From UBA6144 sp964399165 (GTDB lineage Bacteria > Bdellovibrionota > Bacteriovoracia > Bacteriovoracales > Bacteriovoracaceae), in NCBI GenBank assembly GCA_964399165.1, contig CAYNPO010000007.1, positions 101,872 through 165,871 on the forward strand: a stretch of DNA of 64,000 bases, in the 5' to 3' direction. The position numbers and the translations under genes are program-made. The first letter of the stretch is position 1. Each line of letters opens with the position of its first letter. A model generated the notes under the pieces. That model was not told the DNA's origin. It did not search any database and worked only from the letters and a program-made list of their open reading frames with translations. Positions 59,079 to 64,000 of this stretch are shown piece by piece.

Positions 59079-59878
59079 CCGCGGGCGGGATCCCGTAGGA
59101 CATCCAACCGCTGGCGCACCTGTTTCAGGCGCTCCTTGTCCAACTCGGCGTACACCACGCGCTCCCCCTCCCCAGCGTCCGCCAACACCTCGCCCCACGG
59201 ATCCACCACCAGCGAGTGCCCATAGGTCTTGATGCGCGCGTTGTGCTCGCCCCACTGCCCGCAGGCGATCACATAGCACTGGTTCTCGATGGCGCGCGCG
59301 CGCACCAGCGTGTGCCAATGAGCCTTGCCCGTGGGTACCGTGAAGGCGGAAGAAACGGTGAGGGCCTCGGCGCCCTGGGAGCTATACCAACGGAAAAGTT
59401 CGGGGAAGCGCAGGTCGAAGCAGATGGACACGCCGAACTTCCAGCCCTCCACGTCTATCATGAGAGGACTCTTGCCAGCGGTGTAGGTCTTGCCCTCGTC
59501 GATGACGGTGGCGGAAGGGTGCTTGGAAAGGTCACACGCAAACAGGTTCATCTTGTCGTAGCGGCCGAGTTCCGTGCCATCCGGGGCGAAGTTGTAACTT
59601 CGGTTGAGGATGGCGCCATTTTCCCTGGTGGCGACGGAGCCGCCCAGCAGGTAGACCCCGTGGTCTACCGCCAAGGAGCGCACTGTGCGCCAGTGTTCGT
59701 TCTCCCCTTCCACCAAGTACGGCGTGGGCGTGAGGCCGTCAGAGATGGAATAGAAAACCTCGGGCAGGAACACCGCACGGGCGCCGTTGGCCTTGGCCTC
59801 GGTCATGAAACGGCGGATGACCCCCAGGTTGTGGGCGGGGTCGAGCTTGGATTCCATCTGCACCAGGGCGATCTTCAT
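59069..59878 (-). CDS. Carbon-nitrogen hydrolase (Nit1/omega-amidase type)
   Basis: A 269-residue protein from ATG 59878. The Glu-Lys-Cys triad of nitrilase-family amidases is complete: Glu40 (FLPE), Lys109 (RYDKMNLF) and Cys153 (SICFDLRFPE). The pattern is closest to deaminated-glutathione amidase or omega-amidase, metabolite-repair enzymes of the cytoplasm. The 11-codon extension upstream lacks a ribosome site. Confidence 0.9.
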   Translation of the reverse strand: MKIALVQMESKLDPAHNLGVIRRFMTEAKANGARAVFLPEVFYSISDGLTPTPYLVEGENEHWRTVRSLAVDHGVYLLGGSVATRENGAILNRSYNFAPDGTELGRYDKMNLFACDLSKHPSATVIDEGKTYTAGKSPLMIDVEGWKFGVSICFDLRFPELFRWYSSQGAEALTVSSAFTVPTGKAHWHTLVRARAIENQCYVIACGQWGEHNARIKTYGHSLVVDPWGEVLADAGEGERVVYAELDKERLKQVRQRLDVLRDPARGYM

Positions 59879-59916
59879 GGGGTTACGGATAACACAGTTC
59901 ACGGTTATCATCCATC

Positions 59917-60885
59917 ATGGCCAAGAAAATCCTCGTCAACGGGCTGAAGGCGGTCCTCGCGGCCGGGCTCCTGTGGTGGCTCATGCGCTCGGGCAAGCTG
60001 GATTGGCACCTCTTGGCGGACATGCGCCGCTACCCCCACCGCCTGCTCTTGGCGTTCCTGTTCTGCTTCGTGAACCTTTTCCTCATCACCTGGCGCTGGC
60101 GCCAGTTGCTGGGGGCCCGGGGGGGCGGCGGCCTGAACATGCGACAACTCTTCTTCGTGAACTGGATCGGACAATTCTTCAGCATCGTGCTCCCCGGGAG
60201 CGTGACCGGCGACCTGGCCAAGGTCTACTACGTCAAGCGGCGAGACCCCACCTTCTCCAACGCCTTCCTGCTCTTCTCCTGTTTCCTCGACCGCCTGATG
60301 GGACTGACCGGCCTCATCCTGCTGATGGGCACGTTCTCCGTCTTTCATTACGGCCCGCTCACCGCCATGTCACCGCGGCTGGCCCCCCTCCTCCACTTCA
60401 ACTTCCTGCTGCTCGCGGGGGTGGGACTTGCGGCACTGGTGTTCTTTTTCATGCCCACCTTGCCCGCCCGCGTGCTGGCACGCCTTTCCACGGCGCTCCC
60501 ACAGGTACGGTTCCTGCCACGGCTTCACGTCCTGTGGGACGATCTGGTGGCGGCCAAAGGCCACATGGCCAAGGCGGTGTTCGTGAGCATCCTCGTCCAG
60601 TTCCTTGGCGTGGTGATCTTCCACCTGCTGGTGAGCCCCCAATACACCGCCCCCCTCTCGCTCTCCACAGTGTTGAGCTTCATCCCCCTGGGCTTCATGG
60701 CAGTGGCCGTTCCGCTCGCGCCGGCGGGGCTCGGCGTGGGACACGCCGCCTTCGAAGCGCTGTTCGGCTTCGCAGGACAACCCGGCGGCGCGAACTTCTT
60801 CAACATGTACTTCGTGGTGGTGGTCGCCTTCGGACTCTTGGGGGCGCTTCCCTGGATTATTTGGCGGGGACGGGAATCGTCTTAA
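59917..60885 (+). CDS. UPF0104/YbhN-family polytopic membrane protein
   Basis: A 322-residue membrane protein with about eight transmembrane segments and the family segments LPGSVTGDLAKVYYVKRR and FIPLGFMAVAVPLAPAGLG. This is the flippase-like domain also found in lysylphosphatidylglycerol synthases. A lipid transport role is probable; the substrate is unknown. It is divergent from the amidase gene and convergent with a small exported gene, overlapping it by 29 bases. Confidence 0.85.
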   Translation: MAKKILVNGLKAVLAAGLLWWLMRSGKLDWHLLADMRRYPHRLLLAFLFCFVNLFLITWRWRQLLGARGGGGLNMRQLFFVNWIGQFFSIVLPGSVTGDLAKVYYVKRRDPTFSNAFLLFSCFLDRLMGLTGLILLMGTFSVFHYGPLTAMSPRLAPLLHFNFLLLAGVGLAALVFFFMPTLPARVLARLSTALPQVRFLPRLHVLWDDLVAAKGHMAKAVFVSILVQFLGVVIFHLLVSPQYTAPLSLSTVLSFIPLGFMAVAVPLAPAGLGVGHAAFEALFGFAGQPGGANFFNMYFVVVVAFGLLGALPWIIWRGRESS

Positions 60886-61057
60886 CTTCGGGACCCGGCG
60901 CTTCTTCCGCTGGCACCCGGTTGGGCTCCGGTACAGTTACCTGGAGTGCTGCCACTTCCTGGTGGGTCAGAGTCTGGGCGCCGGCCACGGGGGCCGCATC
61001 CAGCGCGTGGATGGGGAGGGAGGCGATGAGCATGAGGAGGGCGGCGAGGGCCTTCAT
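60857..61057 (-). CDS. Small exported protein of unknown function
   Basis: A 66-residue protein with a signal peptide (about 1-20, MKALAALLMLIASLPIHALD) and a short Pro/Val/Glu-rich mature part. GGAG lies upstream of the ATG. Overlap with the end of the membrane-protein gene lowers certainty. No family is recognised. Confidence 0.45.
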   Translation of the reverse strand: MKALAALLMLIASLPIHALDAAPVAGAQTLTHQEVAALQVTVPEPNRVPAEEAPGPEVKTIPVPAK

Positions 61058-61101
61058 GCTCCACTTATCGGATGGTTTTAGGCAGGCCTAAACGGCGGGG
61101 C

Positions 61102-61725
61102 TCAGTTGAATACGAAGATTTTTGACGGCTCTATGTGCTGGTAATGCATGGACTTCGTCTTGAGGGACTCCAGCCCCAGCAGGAATTTGAGCTCCTCCTC
61201 GAAGGAGTTCATCTTGCGCACCTTTTTGGACTGCTTCTTGAGCACGGACTTGATGGACTGGGGCAAGGTGCACACCCCCCGCAGGAGGAAGCTCTCCCCC
61301 TTGTAGCGGATGACCCGCCCGATGAAGAGGTCGTCCTCCACCAAGCCTATGTGCTTGTGGCCCTTGGCCAGCGTGGTTTTCTCGTCGTGAAGGAGGTCCT
61401 TGAGCACCACTTGGCGGCGGAAGTTCACCTTATCGAATTCAAAGAGGGAGTGGTTCACGTTGAGCAAGGCTTGACTCAATTCCTCGTCGAGGCGCTCGCG
61501 GCGGATGTAATCCTCGATGATTTTCTTCCCGCTCTCGTCCTTCCACTGGAACATGTACCACTCGTTGAAGCAGTTCATGCGCGACTCGAACTCGTCCTTG
61601 TCCTCGTCCAGCTTGCCTGTGAGGGCGATGTAGGAGTCCTTCGCCTGCTTGAGGCGCGGGAAGTGCTCACCGGCGGTATAAATGGTGAGGATTTTCTCCA
61701 AGTGGGAATCGATCAATTCCAGCAT
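61102..61725 (-). CDS. Conserved-looking cytoplasmic protein of unknown function
   Basis: A 207-residue protein with a helical, highly charged N-terminal half (ESRMNCFNEWYMFQWKDESG then IIEDYIRRERLDEELSQALL) and a C-terminal half of mixed strands. No signal peptide, membrane helix or enzymatic motif is visible. It starts ten bases after the lepA stop and is likely co-transcribed with it. Confidence 0.75.
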   Translation of the reverse strand: MLELIDSHLEKILTIYTAGEHFPRLKQAKDSYIALTGKLDEDKDEFESRMNCFNEWYMFQWKDESGKKIIEDYIRRERLDEELSQALLNVNHSLFEFDKVNFRRQVVLKDLLHDEKTTLAKGHKHIGLVEDDLFIGRVIRYKGESFLLRGVCTLPQSIKSVLKKQSKKVRKMNSFEEELKFLLGLESLKTKSMHYQHIEPSKIFVFN

Positions 61726-61735
61726 GGGATCGATT

Positions 61736-63544
61736 TTACTCGTCGACCTTGAGGACTGCCAGGAAAGCTTCTTGGGGAATCTCTACGTTCCCGACCATTT
61801 TCATCCGCTTCTTGCCCTCTTTCTGCTTTTCCAAGAGTTTCCGTTTACGGGAAACGTCGCCACCATAACATTTGGCCAAGACGTTTTTCCGGAGGGCCTT
61901 CACGGTTTCCCGGGCAATGATCTTGGCGCCGATGGCGGCCTGCACCGCGATATCGAATTGCTGGCGGTCGATGAGCTTCATCAGCTTATGGGTGAGATCG
62001 CGTCCGCGGTTAAACGAGTTGTCCCGGTGGGTGATGATGGAGAGGGCGTCCACTTTGTCTCCATTCAGGAGCACGTCCAGCTTCACCAAGTCCGCCTCCA
62101 TGTAGTCGTGGAGGTCATAGTCCATGGACGCGTAGCCCTTGGAGAGGGATTTCAACTGGTCGTAGAAGTCGTACATCATCTCGGATAACGGCAGCAGGTA
62201 GATCAGCTGCACGCGCTCCTCCGTGATGTAGTTGATGGCCTGCTGCTGCCCCCGACGGTCCTCGCACAGCTTGATGATCTTGCCCACGTAATCGTTGGGC
62301 AGGTGGATGGAGAGCTTCACCATGGGCTCTTTGATGCACTCGATGGTGGTCACGTCGGGAAGCTTTGAGGGGTTCTCCACCATGATGACCTCGCCCTTGG
62401 TGGTGTGAACCTCATAGGCACAGGAGGGCGCGGTGGAGATCAGGGCCAGATTGAACTCGCGCTCGAGCCGCTCCTGGATGATGTCCATGTGCAGAAGCCC
62501 CAGGAAACCGCAGCGGAAGCCAAAGCCCAGGGCCTGGGACGTCTCGGGCTCATAAGTGAACGAACTGTCGTTGAGGGCGAGCTTCTCCAGGGCGTCCTTG
62601 AGCAACTCGTATTCCTCGGAAACCACGGGGAAGACCCCGCAGAAGACCATGGGTTTGATTTCCTTGTAGCCTTTGAGAAACGGCGTGGTGTCTTTCTGGG
62701 AAGAGAGGACGATGGTGTCCCCCACCTTCACGTCGCGGATGGTTTTGATCCCGCAGATGATCATCCCGACCTCTCCGGCGCCTAATTCCTCCACCTCGGT
62801 GTAGAAAGGGGTACTGCAGGCGAGCTTGATCACCTCATAATCCATTTGAGAGTTCTTGAAATGGATCTTGTCCTTCACCCGGATGGTCCCTTCCATCACC
62901 CGGGCGAGGACGACCACGCCGCGGTAGGCATCGAACCAGGAGTCGAAGATCAACGCTTGCAAGGGCTTCGTGCCCACACCCTTGGGGGGCGGCACGCGCT
63001 TGACGATCTCTTCCAGCAACAGGTCGACGCCGATGCCGGATTTGCCGGAAACCCGGGGGGCGCCCTCGGCGGGGATGCCGATGACGTCCTCGATTTCCTT
63101 CATGACCTTCTCGGGATCGGCATGAGGTAGGTCGATCTTATTGATGACCGGAATGATCTCGAGGTTGTTCTCGATGGCCATATACACGTTGGCGAGGGTC
63201 TGGGCCTCAATGCCCTGGGAGGCGTCCACCACCAAGAGCGCGGCTTCGCAGGAAGCCAGGGAGCGGGACACTTCGTAGGTGAAGTCCACGTGCCCGGGGG
63301 TGTCGATGAGGTTGAACCAGTAGGTGAGGCCGTCTTTGGCGATATACTTCAGGCGCACCGTCTGTGCTTTGATGGTGATCCCGCGCTCTTTCTCCAAATC
63401 CATGTTGTCCAGCAGCCGGTCGGTCTTTTCGCGCTGGGAGATGGCGTTGGTCATCTCGATCAGGCGGTCCGCGAGGGTCGATTTGCCATGGTCGATGTGG
63501 GCGATGATGGAGAAGTTTCGGATCTTGGACTGAGGGAAGGGCAT
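61736..63544 (-). CDS. lepA: Elongation factor 4 (LepA), translational GTPase
   Basis: A 602-residue GTPase with the G1 loop AHIDHGKS (15-22), DTPGHVDF for G3 and NKIDLP for G4, then EF-G-like domains and the LepA-specific C-terminal domain ending near KRMKMVGNVEIPQEAF. It back-translocates or remodels stalled ribosomes. The length is standard. Confidence 0.97.
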   Translation of the reverse strand: MPFPQSKIRNFSIIAHIDHGKSTLADRLIEMTNAISQREKTDRLLDNMDLEKERGITIKAQTVRLKYIAKDGLTYWFNLIDTPGHVDFTYEVSRSLASCEAALLVVDASQGIEAQTLANVYMAIENNLEIIPVINKIDLPHADPEKVMKEIEDVIGIPAEGAPRVSGKSGIGVDLLLEEIVKRVPPPKGVGTKPLQALIFDSWFDAYRGVVVLARVMEGTIRVKDKIHFKNSQMDYEVIKLACSTPFYTEVEELGAGEVGMIICGIKTIRDVKVGDTIVLSSQKDTTPFLKGYKEIKPMVFCGVFPVVSEEYELLKDALEKLALNDSSFTYEPETSQALGFGFRCGFLGLLHMDIIQERLEREFNLALISTAPSCAYEVHTTKGEVIMVENPSKLPDVTTIECIKEPMVKLSIHLPNDYVGKIIKLCEDRRGQQQAINYITEERVQLIYLLPLSEMMYDFYDQLKSLSKGYASMDYDLHDYMEADLVKLDVLLNGDKVDALSIITHRDNSFNRGRDLTHKLMKLIDRQQFDIAVQAAIGAKIIARETVKALRKNVLAKCYGGDVSRKRKLLEKQKEGKKRMKMVGNVEIPQEAFLAVLKVDE

Positions 63545-63661
63545 GGGATGGAAGGCGCTGCGCTGCGAGGCCCGGGTCTAGGAGGCCCGCGGCCTTGCAC
63601 GGCCGCGCGGGATCGCCTCGTCATAGACGAACCGCGTCCGCGCCGCGCGACAAACGCGGAT

Positions 63662-63913
63662 TTACTTCTTTCCGCCAGCGGCGATCGAAGCGGGCGGCGG
63701 CTCGGACAAGCTGACCTCGGGCGGTCGCGGCGACTCGGTCTGCTCGACGAGCGCCAGCTGGCCCGGGAGCAGATGCGCGTAGTGGCGCAACACGAGGTCG
63801 ATCCCCTCTCGGATGTAGACGGCCACCGGCACCTTCGTGCGCTCGTGCAGGAGCTTCAGCTTGTCGGCCTGCTCGGGCGTCACGTAGATGGTGGTGGAAA
63901 TCTTCTTCCGCAT
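63662..63913 (-). CDS. Ribbon-helix-helix (CopG-like) DNA-binding protein
   Basis: An 83-residue protein. Residues 1-45 (KKISTTIYVTPEQADKLKLLHERT then VPVAVYIREGIDLVLRHY) form a ribbon-helix-helix domain; the C-terminal 30 residues are Pro/Ser/Ala-rich. The sequence closely resembles single-gene RHH proteins common in Myxococcota and relatives. No partner toxin gene is adjacent within the window. Target genes are unknown. Confidence 0.85.
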   Translation of the reverse strand: MRKKISTTIYVTPEQADKLKLLHERTKVPVAVYIREGIDLVLRHYAHLLPGQLALVEQTESPRPPEVSLSEPPPASIAAGGKK

Positions 63914-64000
63914 GGGATTCTTCGCGTGCCTGTCGTCGAGGATAATCCTTTGGGCTTTTCGCGCGTTAGGACTCGGGAGCGAAGGCTGCGAGCTCCCTTG

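Noticed and set aside
63586..63610. GC-rich hairpin between lepA and the ribbon-helix-helix gene
   Set aside because: Strong stem with a bulge but no U-run and 50 bases from the nearest stop; function cannot be supported.

Overview
The window is about 64 kb of GC-rich Gram-negative chromosome, almost fully coding. No tRNA, rRNA, CRISPR array or insertion sequence was seen, and no stretch above 300 bases lacks a gene. The envelope genes (Mla lipid transport, Mpl murein recycling, PpiD, MreCD/PBP2/RodA), a sigma-54-type flagellar regulator, an HNH nuclease and a CopG-like ribbon-helix-helix protein of types I associate with Bdellovibrionota and Myxococcota point to the former Deltaproteobacteria. 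This placement is inference, not proof. Organisation is compact, with many 4-base ATGA/GTGA overlaps and several convergent genes that overlap at their 3' ends.

Layout. 1-3.4 kb: a large unknown protein, a histone-H1-like basic/acidic protein with a clear promoter, and a glutaredoxin. 3.4-6.9 kb: a plus-strand run of an HD phosphohydrolase, two unknown envelope proteins and a rhodanese-fold protein without its cysteine. 6.9-9.4 kb: a MarR regulator with a perfect palindrome over its start codon, a small exported protein and two tandem trypsin-like proteases. 9.4-15.8 kb: the rod-shape operon mreC-mreD-pbp2-rodA (no mreB beside it), divergent from ppiD and a ferredoxin.

15.83-19.15 kb is a sharply AT-richer three-gene cassette: a SIR2-domain protein, a HerA/FtsK-like ATPase and a 94-residue protein of unknown function. 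It is a SIR2-HerA type anti-phage island set between ferredoxin and flagellar genes, and is the most notable accessory element here.

19.3-31.4 kb is a minus-strand flagellar basal-body/hook cluster in the order flgB, flgC, fliE, fliF, fliG, fliH, fliI, fliJ, a MotE-like chaperone, fliK, flgD, a small flagellar-operon protein and flgE. It ends at a strong terminator. A degenerate enhancer-binding-protein homologue (30.5-31.4 kb) and a large repeat-rich exported protein (31.5-34.2 kb) lie just upstream, and a complete NtrC-family regulator lies at 38.7-40.2 kb.

34.3-38.6 kb: an Mla-type lipid transport operon (lipoprotein, permease, ATPase, MCE protein) convergent with a secreted class-3 lipase. 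40.3-49.5 kb: metK, a SleB-like hydrolase candidate overlapping mpl, an APP1-like phosphatase, a membrane-anchored FMN glutamate-synthase-like protein, a serine hydrolase, an SdpI-like protein and an HNH nuclease. 49.6-64 kb: a 41-base perfect palindrome, ppdK-glyQS, an MsbA-like exporter divergent from a GmhB-like phosphatase, recO with an SF2 helicase, a response regulator, an NfuA-like protein, a nitrilase-family amidase, a UPF0104 membrane protein, lepA and the ribbon-helix-helix gene.
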